From Chionoecetes opilio (Eukaryota > Arthropoda > Malacostraca > Decapoda > Majidae), in NCBI GenBank assembly GCA_016584305.1, contig JACEEZ010010144.1:232501-296500 (forward strand): DNA of 64,000 bases, read 5' to 3'. Every line of letters starts with the position of its first letter. Positions within the stretch are counted from its first letter, which is position 1. The position numbers and the translations under genes were made by a program. The notes below the pieces were generated by a model. It was not told the DNA's origin and ran no database searches. It was given only the letters and a program-made list of their open reading frames with translations. Below, one piece after another: positions 33,031-45,900 of this stretch.

Positions 33031-36000
33031 CTGCCACGGGGAACAGACAAAGGTCAGATAAAATTCTAAAATGCCTTATTTAAATATTTACATAAACATT
33101 TACCTCTGTGATTACCCACTCTTTTTTCTTCACACGGCTGGCCTCCTAAACAAGTGTGGTGGCACAACAAAAACAAATGGCTTGAAAATATTTGGAACAA
33201 CTAACACCATACCATTTGTCTTGAGCTTTCTTTGTGGCTTTTTAAAAATGTCTTGACTTTATAAATCTAAAACAAGTCCACCATTCCCAGATTTTGCCTG
33301 CCATTCTCATCAACAATGCTTTCAAAAGTCAAGACATCGAAAGAGTTAAAGAAAGTTCAAGACAAATGGTACAGTGACAGCGACAAGAATCCAGAGCATG
33401 AAATAATCAAAATATCTTACAAAAACATCTTTTCTGCATCTTAGAAAGAAGACAAGCGCATCAAAAAGCATCCCCTCGCGCGAGTCCCCATGCAGGCTCC
33501 CTTCCTATACCAAGCACCTCTCGACAGAAAACATCAACTTACCACGAGCCTTGTGGGCGCCCCCTTGGCCTCCTCCACGCCGGATTGTCTCTTACAGATA
33601 CAACCCGATGGGAAGGATCAGTTTCAGTGTAGCGTACCACATGCCCATATAGCCGAAGTTGGCGCTGACGGACTATGCAGGTAATAGGCCTCGATTCAGT
33701 CTCACGGTGCAATCGCTGATTTGACACTTAATCATCCCAGCGATACCCCATGATTCTGCGAAGACACTTATTACCCGCCCCGGCCACTCCTACAAGAAAA
33801 AGATGGGCTAGGGAGCCCTCCCACTTCATTTAGAGTGCCGGATTCCCGAGGGCTTTGCCCTGCACTCGTCATGGGCAACCCCCCCGCTGCGTTAGCATTG
33901 GAGGGGTCTGCGTGGTCGGGCTCCCCGGCAAAACCGGGTCGAGGGCGCGGTTTCCTCGCCCACGACCTCTATTTTCTATTGTAGTCGTGGCTAAAGTCAT
34001 GTTTTTACAGAAAGGGGGTACAAGCCCCTCCCCAACCAATCTATGTCAGGGATTGACCTTACTGCTCACCGTGGCCGGGGATGCAGAACACACAAGTTGC
34101 GGCTGCCACTACCAACCATAAAACTGCGCAATAAGGCAGTATGAACAAATCACAGTGTGCCCCGTAACCTACTAACTCAGCCAAGTGACACTTAAAACAG
34201 CTCACTCCCGAAGCTAAAGCCATTCTCACCTGCAACACCAAAAGTAACAAGCCTGCTAATGAAAGCTTCAGTGAATCAAAATTCCAGAATCCAGACTGAC
34301 ACATTGAAAAATAAAGTCACCATGAACTTTTCACCAAACTAACAGTAAAGAACGTCTCCGACTTACAAAAAAACGGCTGATACGTACGAACAGCGTTTCA
34401 CAGTTCCCACACATGGCAGAGCGGCAGTGCCCGCCGTACGTCCCACTAAAACGCACGCTACCCACACCACAGTCCCGGCCTTGCAGCTGATGCAGTCCAC
34501 TTTTATCACCACTTGGTAAAAGCTTGGAAAAGTGATCAGTGAGATGGAAAACCTGCTCTCAGTGTAGATTGAGCCTCGGACCCAGCGGAGAATTCCTCCG
34601 AGCCTAAGGCCGCGGCTACACTGGGAGTGAGAATGTGAGAGCGAGCGAAAGCAAGAGCAGCAAAGAGAGATTGGGTGGCAGCACTGTGAGCGATATGAGG
34701 CAGGAATTGCCATGGCAATGTGACCCCCGGCTGATATTAGTTTATACATCAGCTAATGTACTGCCCGTTGAGTTCAAGGACATGGCAGTGCTTATCATCA
34801 AAGCTGTATGCATACTACACATGATAATCAAAGTATTATCCAAGTCGCTTGCTGATAAAAGTGGATTGCATAAGCTGCAAGGCCGGGACTGTGGCGTGGA
34901 TAGCGTACGTTTTGGCGGGCCATGTGGCGGGCAGTGCCACGCCGGGGCTCTGAGAAAGGCTGTTCCTTGGCAGTTGAGCGTTCGTAAGTCGGAGTCTCTT
35001 TGTAATTGTGATACGACTGACCCCTCACATTTTGGTGGTGGTGCTGTAATTACAATCAGTGGTGAGCTCACCTTCATGTTGTCAGGGTGAAGCAGCACAT
35101 GGGCGGGTGCGACTTCCTTGGCGAGGCAGGGCACCAAGAACTCCAGGTCCAGCAGCAGGGCCAGGTGCTGCCAGGTATTGCCGCTGAGCAGGCTGGCCAG
35201 GCGCTCTCGGGTGCGCTCGCTCAGCTCCCGGGCACTACAACATAAAAACATAAGAAAATAAGGAAGCTACAAGAGGCCGTGAGACCTACACATCGTAATT
35301 CTTATAAACATATATCCTGCAACAGCATATTATGCGACTGATCAAATGCTTCACAGTGCACACACAAGCTTTGCGTCCTTGAATAAGTCCTTCCATTATT
35401 TTCAAATTCAATCTTCCAGAGGAAAATCTCCCCAGACAATTAAAAACAGCTACTGTGATGCCATTTACTTCTCTTCATTTTTATAACTCCGCCATCTAAA
35501 CCAACATTTAATCAATATTATTTTTTAGTCTTATGTCAGGCTATAATTGAAGGTAAATCACTAGATTCCACCACGTCCAACCATAACTTATCACAGACAG
35601 AGACTCTTACTATTTTGTGAAAGATTGCTGGCAAAAAAACACTCACCTTTCTTGGCTCTCATCACAGGCCAGCTCGGAACTCTGTATGTCCGTGACGGAG
35701 ATGTCGATGCCAGAGTCGAGGGCGGAGTACTGGGGCGCCTCCTTCTTGCCTCCCTCCACCAACACCTCCCTCTCCGCCTCCACCTCCTCTCCTTGCAGGA
35801 TTGCCAGGATCTAGGTAAAAAAAATCATTTCAAGATCTTAACATTCATGCCTACATACAACAAATATTTTATCTATGTTGTACATAAAGTATTTTCTATA
35901 TTCATTTTAAGATCCTTAGATTCATGCCTACGAAAAATATACATATTACCATGTCCGTATTTAGCATAATCAATACACTTACAAGACATGTGCTAGAGTT

Positions 36001-38140
36001 CAAAACAGTCTCCTTATTCCTCCTATGCATGCTGTATAAGAAATGAAGGAAATCAGGGTAAAGTGCTGGAAACCCCTTACCAGGTGGATGTTCATCCCAC
36101 ATATGAAGGAAGTAGCAGAATTATTTTTCAATTTGTTTTTAGTGTAAGTGAACAAACGGCTCTGTATTTGGTGCCGCCCCGTGTGTTTGGGAAAAGGCCA
36201 CACAGTATTTGAGGAGCAAAAAAAAGAGGTTTTATTTTGCTTTCCGATGCAAAGACGACATTTTACCTCTTCATCATCTCCAGCGTAGTCCAGTGGAGTG
36301 TAGCCTTGAGTGTCCTCTTCAGAGTCATCTTCCTCCTCCTCAGCCTCCTCTTTGTGTTCCTCTTCTTCCTCCTCTTCAGATTCAGAAGACTTTTTCCTTC
36401 TACTCAAACAATTTCTGGCTTCAGGATCAGCCTGGAAAATGTTTTGTTATCTAAGCAACCTCATTCCACCTTCTCATATTTATAACTAGTATCTATTACT
36501 AATGTATAGGAGCTATTGATATATGTAATTATAAATGTTGAGACTTGAACTGATGGAAGGTTCAGTATTTGGATGAGGATATTGAGGTGAGGGAGTAAGA
36601 GATGAGTCATAAGGTGGGAGCTAGGGTTTCAGGAGCAGGGAGGCTTGAGTGAGTGTGATGTGTTCTATAGAAGGCGATTTACCCAGTGATCAGATTAGTC
36701 TTGAATCATGTATTAATAGCAGTGTGGTTCATTTCACTGGTTGACCTTTGAATGATTTATTTAAAAAAAATTAGTTTAGACTTCAAAAGTGTGGAAAAAT
36801 CAGGCTAAGTTAAAGACAAAATAAAGTGGCTTTACTATAAGTTGTATCAGTGAGTATAAAAAAATAAAATAAAAGGGATTAGTTCTAATAGGAGGGTTTG
36901 CGCACCTTGGCCCTCATGAGGAGACGGCACAGCTCGGCGTCCCTGCTCTGGGCCGCCAGGTGGAGGGCCGTGTTGCCGTCAAACATGGCCGCCTCCACTG
37001 TCACACTCGTCTGGAAAAAATGAGATGACTTAGCATTTGGATTCATGATTTCTTTAGATTGACTCATTGACTAACATGTGTATGAGATGCTCAGGGACAT
37101 GAAGCCTTAACTACTGTATAATAGAGTTACACAAACTTTTAGTACCATTCATATTAGAGTTTGTATCTCCTACATCTTAAGTATAAGGTCAGTTACAGGG
37201 CAGAGTGATTAGTATACAATTAAAATTACGAGTAAAATTTTTCCTGTTAAAAGTGTGTGATTGTGTCTCAACTATTTAAAAAAATAAAGAGAGGGCTAAA
37301 AGGAGTTTTGTCATCGGGCTGTATATAACATTGCCCAGTATATCAACATAAAGCTCAAGGATAAGCCATGACATACGGGGTTGTCATTTTCTTGAGTTAA
37401 CCCACACCAGTACATAACACCCTGGCTCTCACTCACATGGTCAATGAGGAAAGCAGCGATGTCCCTCCGCCCAAACATGGCAGCCAGGTGGAGCGGGTTG
37501 GCGCCTCTCTTGCGCTCACACTGATGCACGTCTGCCCCGGCCTCCACCAGACGCCGCACACACTCCAGGCTGCCGGACACCACCGCCAGGTGCAGAGGAG
37601 TCTCCCCTAAGGAATAAAAGGATTCATTAGTGCTGCCTGAAGGAGGAAATAACTTTTAAAAAAATAATTAAATATTAAAATAATAAAAAAAATTGTCTTT
37701 TTTTATTAAAATAATAAAAAATTAAAATAATAAAAAAAAGACAATTTACAATCATGATCATCTTGAGCCCATTTCCACAGTTGAGCACACACTGAAGCCA
37801 CTCTGCACCTTGGTAGTTGTAGGTGTTGAGTGCCTGGGTGAGAGCTGAGCGTGCCCCGTTGATGGGCTGGGTGATCAGAGCCTCCAGGCAGTGGGGGTCC
37901 TGCAGGCTGGCAGCGTTGTGGATGGGGTTGTTGCCCTGGCTGTCCACCAGGCTCACGTTGCAGCCCGGCGTGGCCACCAGGCGACGCACCATGGTCAGCT
38001 CGTTGCCACGCACTGCTTGGTGGAGGGCTGTCTGGAAGGGTCACACGCCAGGTTACATATAGGTACTACATACTATCTTTAGCAGTATTTGAACATTTCC
38101 ATGAACCAATAAATCTTACTGTACATTCACACACTTAAAA

Positions 38141-38175
<35 letters not shown>

Positions 38176-41100
38176 GGAAAATCCACTTACTTCATGAGCA
38201 AAGTTCTGGACATTAAGGAGATCTCTTGGACTGATCTTTTCACTTGCTTTAAGAATTTTATTGAAAGCTTCCATATTCTTGTTGCTGACGGCAGTATGAA
38301 GGGCTCTGAAAGGAGGCAGAATACATATTGTAACAGCTTCCTAATTGCACACGCTATCCAACACCCTAAGAGATGATATCTATGTTTAATGCAAACAAAA
38401 ATCACTTTAAAAAACAGCTCCATCATACACACTATCAGTTCACATAGCATTCTCATTATTCAAAAACACATTTACCAATCATTTAAGAGTAAGAACATAA
38501 GAAAATAAGGAAGCTACAAGAGGCCGCGAGACCTACACGTGGTAGTTCCTGTTATTTAGAGTACAACCACCACTTACGTGTCTCCCTGGTTGTTCTGGAC
38601 GGCCAGGAGGTGGCGGTGGGTTGCCAGGAGAAGTGAGATGTCCCCGGTAGCTGCATAGGCTTGGAGGCACTCGGCAGCACTCACGGCCACCCTGAAGGCC
38701 ACGTCAGCACCCCGGGACACCCTCTGTGGAGCATGTCCCTCAAGGCGCTGGGAGGGCTGGTTCCTCCTGCTGCTGTGGTTTCCTGGAGGACCTTCTACCC
38801 TGACATCAGCCATCCTCTTGGTGAGCTCATCCACGTCTTGGCTTGAACCAATGGGCTGATCTCTCATTTTCTTCTTGGAGTCGGAAGCTGATCAAAAAGA
38901 GTTTCATGAGCCACAAATAAATTGCAGTTCCAAAGTGTACAAACTATATACAGGGAGGTTCCGAATATACGAGCAGTTAGGTTCCACTTGGCATACTCGT
39001 AAAGCGAAATCTCGTATAACGAAACATAACTAATGGTAAAATATAGGTTTGGTTCCAGGACCATCAATTCATGTTTTTCAAGCTAAAATAAACTATAGCA
39101 AACACAGCAAACACACAGCGTCTAGATTACCCACACTGTACTACCTATTCTGTAGAAAAAGCATTCTGAAAGAGAAAATTGCACACAAAATAACATAACT
39201 GCACATTAATTAAACATAAAACATGCATAACAAGCAAAAAAGACGTTGTAATGTAGGGGACGCCGCGTGATATAAGAGAAGGTAGTGTAGCGGTCCCAAG
39301 GTTGGGGCCCCACACCTGCTAATTACCCCTAAAGGTCAGGTCGTGCCATATGCTTAATTACCCTTCAGGTCACGCCTTGCTAGGGGTGACCTGACTGCGG
39401 TCCCAAGATTGGGGCCCCACACCTGCTAATTACCCCTAAAGGTCAGGCCGTGCCATATGCTCAATTACCCTTCAGGTCATGCCTTGCTAGGGGTGACCTG
39501 ACTGCGGTCCCAAGGTTGGGGCCGCACACCTGCTAATTACCCCTAAATGTCAGGCCGCGCCAATGCTTAATTACCCTTCAGGTCACGGCTTGCTAGGGGT
39601 GACCTCACTGGGGTCAACCAAATCCCCCTTTGTCCAGCCCAGGAGTGGTAGGGCGCACATTTTGAACTTGATAATTTTACTCATCCTAGTCTGAATGTCG
39701 TATCATTGGATTTTCGATCTCGTATATTGAAAATAGACCCTAATTTACACCTCTCGTATCATCGGATTCTCGTATACCGAATGCTCGTATAACGGGACCT
39801 CCCTGTAATGAAATCAATAAAGCTGAACTTTTATTTCAATATCAACCATCAACTGATTACGAATACTGTTCAACTCACATTTCTTGCCGCCACCATAATC
39901 TGCCTTGATGTCTGCGTTGCCAAAGCCTGGTCCAAAGTCTAGCTGACTGCTGGCGATGTCCAGAATGTCGATCAGTGAGGATTCCTGCCCTATGCTGCCC
40001 AGGTTAAAGCAGTTGGGCAACTCATACTCAGAATCCTGTAAGAAAACACAACTCCTTAGCGCTTCAGTCAGGTTCAGTGCTTGAATTGATAGACGAGCCT
40101 TATCATAACACATTCCGACAGTTTGTGCGAGAATTCTAAATACATAGTATATGGGGGGAAAAAACTACCATAGGATAAAAGACATTATACAACATACTCC
40201 TCACTAATCTCACCCTACCGGCAAACTCAACACATTGCAGTCGTTAAGAAGAGCAAACTGTTATGCACCTTAGTGCCTCAGTAATACTAATAACAACAAT
40301 TTAGAAGTTACTGGTGCACAACACCTTTATATGACACCTTAGGATCTGTAGGAGCCCAAGCAAAATTTTCTCCCATGAGCACATCAACACTTTGGAGATC
40401 ACTCAACAAGACCTAACCTGAAGAAGTGGCTGTGGCTGGATGAGGATTCCCTGCTGCAGACCATCCCAGGGGCTGCTGCCACCTTGCACCTGCTGGCAAT
40501 GCAATGCTGAGATGAGTAAAAGTAAAGGTAAAGATGGGGGCATATGCTAAGCTGTGTTTAGCCTCGGTGCTCATCTCCGTCGCATTAGCCCTTGAGCCTG
40601 TGGTGGGTGACGACCCGCTACCCCGGGACACAATACAAGATAAACGGGATACAAGGAGTATCCATGTAGGGAGACTATTTCATTGATGCTGTAGTGAACA
40701 TTAGGTATGTCTACTTACTATTTGTGCTCCTATAGGCTCTGTTTTTAGCAGCTGTTGTTGCTGCTGCTGCTGCTGTTGAAGCTGTATTTGTCTCAACTGG
40801 TGTACATGCTGCTGTTGTTGCTGCTGCTGTTGCTGTAACTGTTGCTGCTGTAGATACTGCTGTTGTGTGATAATTTGAGGGGCAGGATCTTGGTAAGTAG
40901 GTGAAGGCACCATCATCCCAGGTGAGGGAGCCTGGATGTATTGAGGTGACTGTGAGGGCTGTGTGTAGTGGGTGGTGGTCACCACCACGCCTCCAGACCC
41001 TTGGTATGGAGGAGACCCCACGGACTGTTCTCCAGGAGACATCATGCTGTACTGGGGGGAGTTGGGAGACATCTGATGCACTGGCGATGGAACCTGTAAA

Positions 41101-41941
41101 GAAAATGCACAAACATTAAAATTCTAGAACCATTTGCAACTTGTGATGGTAAATGAGTCACCATTTACCAATTTACTACATACTGTTACACTTGACTGTA
41201 ATACAGGCTGTGGTTACCTGAAGCACATTATTATAGATGGAGGCCACATCTGAGGGTGTGCCTGTGGAGCCAGGGTGCACTGGGGAGTACAAGCCTTGGT
41301 TGCTGGAGTCTCCGTGGCTGCCGGGTGAGGGGACAGCATGTTGTGGCGACTGGCCCTGGCACCTCCAGGGTGTATTGGCCCAACACATGGGTGTCAGTCA
41401 GCTCAGGGGCTGGAAATAATGAGTCACTATGAGGGAGACGGAACCAAACCTTGACACTGTTAAAATGGCCTCATGAGGTTAAATAATATTAACTTGAAAA
41501 CAATACCTCAGATGGCAGTGTTCATTGCAGGCTGCAGCGAATGAAAATTATCTCTGGAAAAAATCTACTATTGGTTACAAGAAAAAGAAGCTTAGGCTGA
41601 ATGTACAATATAGAGAGTAATGATTTTGAGAGGATAAGTCAATAGGATGGCCTCGTAGATAAATAAGAGTCAAAGCTAAAGTGTCAGCAAGAGGCAGATG
41701 CAGAGTATTTGAATGCAAACAAAGGTACATGAAGTGATGATTTCTGGAAAAGTCACAAGAAATAGAAAAACAAATCATAATGAATTTAAATGAAAAATAT
41801 TTAAAATGTGATTGAGTCTATACGAGTTGAATTCTTTGTATAAATAGATGCATGGAAAAAAAACGGTCTGCTTTGTAGGAATGAAAATAGGAAGATCTTT
41901 TTGATGATGATAAAAAGTAAGATAGCATACATGATTAATTG

Positions 41942-41997
<56 letters not shown>

Positions 41998-42950
41998 TTG
42001 GTTTCCATTAAATGAAATTATCATCATGGTTCTCGCCTTTTCATTTCATAAAAAAATTCAAAAGACTGGGTTGAGAAACTAACTAAGCAAAGATTAAATA
42101 CTTTAAAAAATCATGAAAAAAAATTCCCAGTATAAAGTAGGATAATGCTTACACCACTATATTAAATGGTTGTCATCAGGGCAGCAGTGACAGAGAGGAG
42201 AGAGACGAAAAATGTAATCTATGGCATGAAATTTATAAATCACTAGGTTTTGCAATATTCCAGAAAAACCTTTTATGAAATATCCCAATAATACCCATCA
42301 TGTAATTACAGTAACTGCCAGACAAATGACATGGAAAACAACGTACCTCTAATGATCATTTCAAGTATGTCAGGCGTTGGCATGGAGTCCTCCTGACCTC
42401 CCATGTTCCTCACTGGGGAAAGACACACTTGTTAAAACTCTGAAAATATGACTAAAAAGGTTGCAAAGTGAACAGTGCAAATAATAACCTGCCTTTATAT
42501 TCCCCGCTGATATTATATAAACAAAATTATGTATTAGTGACACAAGAACTTAAAAGCTAAGCAGGCAGCACCACAGTTAGTTTACCAACTCAATTTCCAC
42601 TCCTGAGCATACATTTTTTTTTCTTGTTTAGGATACCAAATTCTTATTTGCGGTTTGCAATAGGTTTGTGAATTGATTCCTTTCTTAAGGGGCCTAGTAA
42701 GATACAGGGCTATCTGCAAAAAAATATAAGAAACCGGAGAAAACACTATCAATGTTTTGCGATCTTAAAACTCCAATATCTCTCAGCACAAGGTTTATCA
42801 TGATATACTGTATCTTAAATGAAACCTAGCACAGACATGTACTTTGACAATATCTTCAGATTGATCATATCTCCTACTTTTTTTTAGATGAAATCATCTG
42901 AGAAAGTAAATTAAATTATCAATGACAAAAAAAAAAAAAAAAAAATAATA

Positions 42951-42988
<38 letters not shown>

Positions 42989-45900
42989 TAATAAAAAGTA
43001 TGAGCGATGAGTAAGAAAATATTTTTTGACTAATATAAACCACATAAATGAATAGAATATAAAAATACTTCAGTAGGATATCCATTAATTGTTATACAAT
43101 TGATAAAAGACAAATAAGCAAAACAAATTTGATTGCTGTTGCTTAAAGTAATCGTCCAGACCATTTCATCATTCCTGATTTAATGCAATCAAATCATAGC
43201 CATTAACGAGTATATCAACAATACGTCGTCACTTTTTGTATCCAGTCAGCCGTTTCTAAATAATCCGCAATCAAAATCTGCAAATTCCTCGAGTTCTCAA
43301 AACACACTCAAGATTTGCAGACGCTCAGGCTCCGTGACGTAGCATCAGGGAGGCTCCTCTTCCCGCGTTTGATCAGAGGCACGTAAACACAAGAGATAAA
43401 TATAGTACTTGAAGATATTTGGGTGTTTCTGATAGTTTTTTTTTTGCTATATGCCACATGCATGCATCCTTTATGGGTGCAGCATGCTTCCTTCCCACAC
43501 ACACGCCTGCACACAGACACCCTTCCCACACACACGCCTCCGTCCCACACACACGCCTGCACACCGACACCCTTCCCACACTCACGCCTGCACACACGCC
43601 TCCGTCCCACACACACGCCTTCACACCGACACTCTTCCCACACTCACGCCTGCACACACGCCTCCGTCCCACACACACGCCTGCACACCGACACCCTTCC
43701 CACACACACGTCTCCTTCCCCCACACACGCTTCCTTCCTACACACACGCCTGCACACCGACACCCTTCCCACACACACGCCTCCTTCCCACACACACGCT
43801 TGCATACACGCCTCCTTCCCACACACACGCCTGCAGACACGCTTCCTTTCCACACACACGCCTGCACACCAACACCCTTCCCACACACACGCCTGCACAC
43901 ACGCCTCCTTCCCACACACACGCCTGCACACCGACACCTTTCCCACACACGCCTGCACACACGCCTCCTTCCCACACACACGTCTGCACACCGACACCCT
44001 TCTTACACACACGCCTCCTTCCCACACACACGCCCTCCACACACGTGTGTTGTGTGTGTATGTGTGTGTGTGTGCAGGAAGGGTGTTGGTGCGCAGGCGT
44101 GTGTGGGAGAAGGAGGCGTGTGTGCAGGCGTGTGTGTGGGAAGAGTGTCGGTCACAGCGACAGATTCACTGTCTGACACCGAAGTACAATCGCTCATCAT
44201 AACATTTGCCGACAGGTGTGAGAGAGTGTCTACGGGCGTCCCTGTTCTGACGTCATCAATAACAGTCGTAGCCCTGTTGGAGGGAAGATTTTTTTTTTCG
44301 CACGCTTTTTACAAAAGTCGTGTTTTTACGGAAATAAGGCCTGGAAATCAATTATTTTTGGTGGATTAGGTGTTTTGAATGTACATTCAACATAATTAGG
44401 CACAAAAAAAATGGGTCTGGACGATTACTTTAAGGTTGGAAAACTCTGATCGAGTTTTACTAGACACCAAACAAAACAGTCCTTTAAATACATTTGGAAA
44501 AAAATACTATGATAATAATATGATAATAGTGGATCAAGAAAGGTAATATATTTACAAATACTGTAGGTTGATATTTATGTAACATTTAGGATAACCAGTC
44601 ACATTCAGCCTATCTTGTGCTTGGTCAGCTTCAGGGTAGAGAGACAAAGTGTAGTGCTATAAATACCTAGACAACCGCTTACCTAGTGGATTAATCCTTT
44701 GGTCTAGTCGGTACCGTCGCCGACTGTGGTTTCGTCGGAGGGCGAAGTCTATACAAGTGTGGGTTTGAGTCTCACCAAGACCAATTTATATATTGGAAAT
44801 AAGATTTATTCCCCGAATTGTGATTGTTACCCTGTCAGTGCGTCTGTGAAAGGATTCTTCTGACGGGATTCATGAGGGATAATTGCGGGTCCAGGGCAGT
44901 GTAGCACTCTGTCGGTCCTTTTAGGTACGCTTATGGTTCCCCTGTACAGTAGTTCCCTGTCCCAGCCTTCCATGAACAGTGACCTCCTCTAGTCATGAGG
45001 CGGAGGGGGAGGGGTTTGGGGGAGGCGGTAGCAGTGGTTAGCGTCTCAGAGTGGCGTTCTCGGTGACCCTAGTTCGATCCAGAGTGAGACCCATAAATCC
45101 ACTTCAAATCTTTCTGCACCGTCGAGTAGCCTAAGAAAACCCACATGCTGCCCATAACTCTACCTTCGATTGTGAGTGCATCAGAGGACACAGGGGGGCG
45201 GCATGAGCATAGGTGGGCGCGATAATGAAAAAATTTATCACAATAAAAGATAAATCGATAACGATAACCTTATCGGCGATAACCGATAATCGATAACTGG
45301 CGATAAATTTATCGCCCGATAAGGCGATAACTGATAAATCGATAAATCCAAAATTCCGATACTAACGATAACGATATTGATATTTTAAATAAAAAATCTT
45401 AAATGCTATCAGTAAACTGTTAGAAAACCCTTCATTTACCTTTTGCACACTAATATCTTCTAAATTAAATGTTTATCCTGTCTCTTCACTAATGAAAAGT
45501 ACTGTTTTTAAGTAAAATAACTACATTTGAAAGTTTAAACTACTAAAAATGTCTTTTGCACAGCCACAGTCAAGACCAGGTTCTGCAGCATGTTCCCCTT
45601 CATAAACATGAGCATGTTGAAGTTTTCATCAGACAGGGAGCTCCTCTTGGCCCTGTTGAACATCAAAGAACGCGTAAAACCGGGAGCGCGCAGGAGCAAC
45701 ACCTCCCCGTCCGACAGCTGGTGAGAGACTGAAGCTGAGCGAACGTTTTGAGAAGACATCAAGACGGTTGGTTAGCTGGGTTTAGACCGTTGTTCGGTTC
45801 CCAGCTCGGACCTACCTAGTTCTGCCTCCAAGGCACGCGAGGCTCGCCCCTGTGCTAAACTGGAACCAAAAAATAAAATTATCGATTATCGCTAGTTTGG

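Noticed and set aside
43419..44369. 316-residue frame with repeated His/Thr/Pro units
   Set aside because: It runs through a minisatellite inside a TTAA transposon within a Relish intron.
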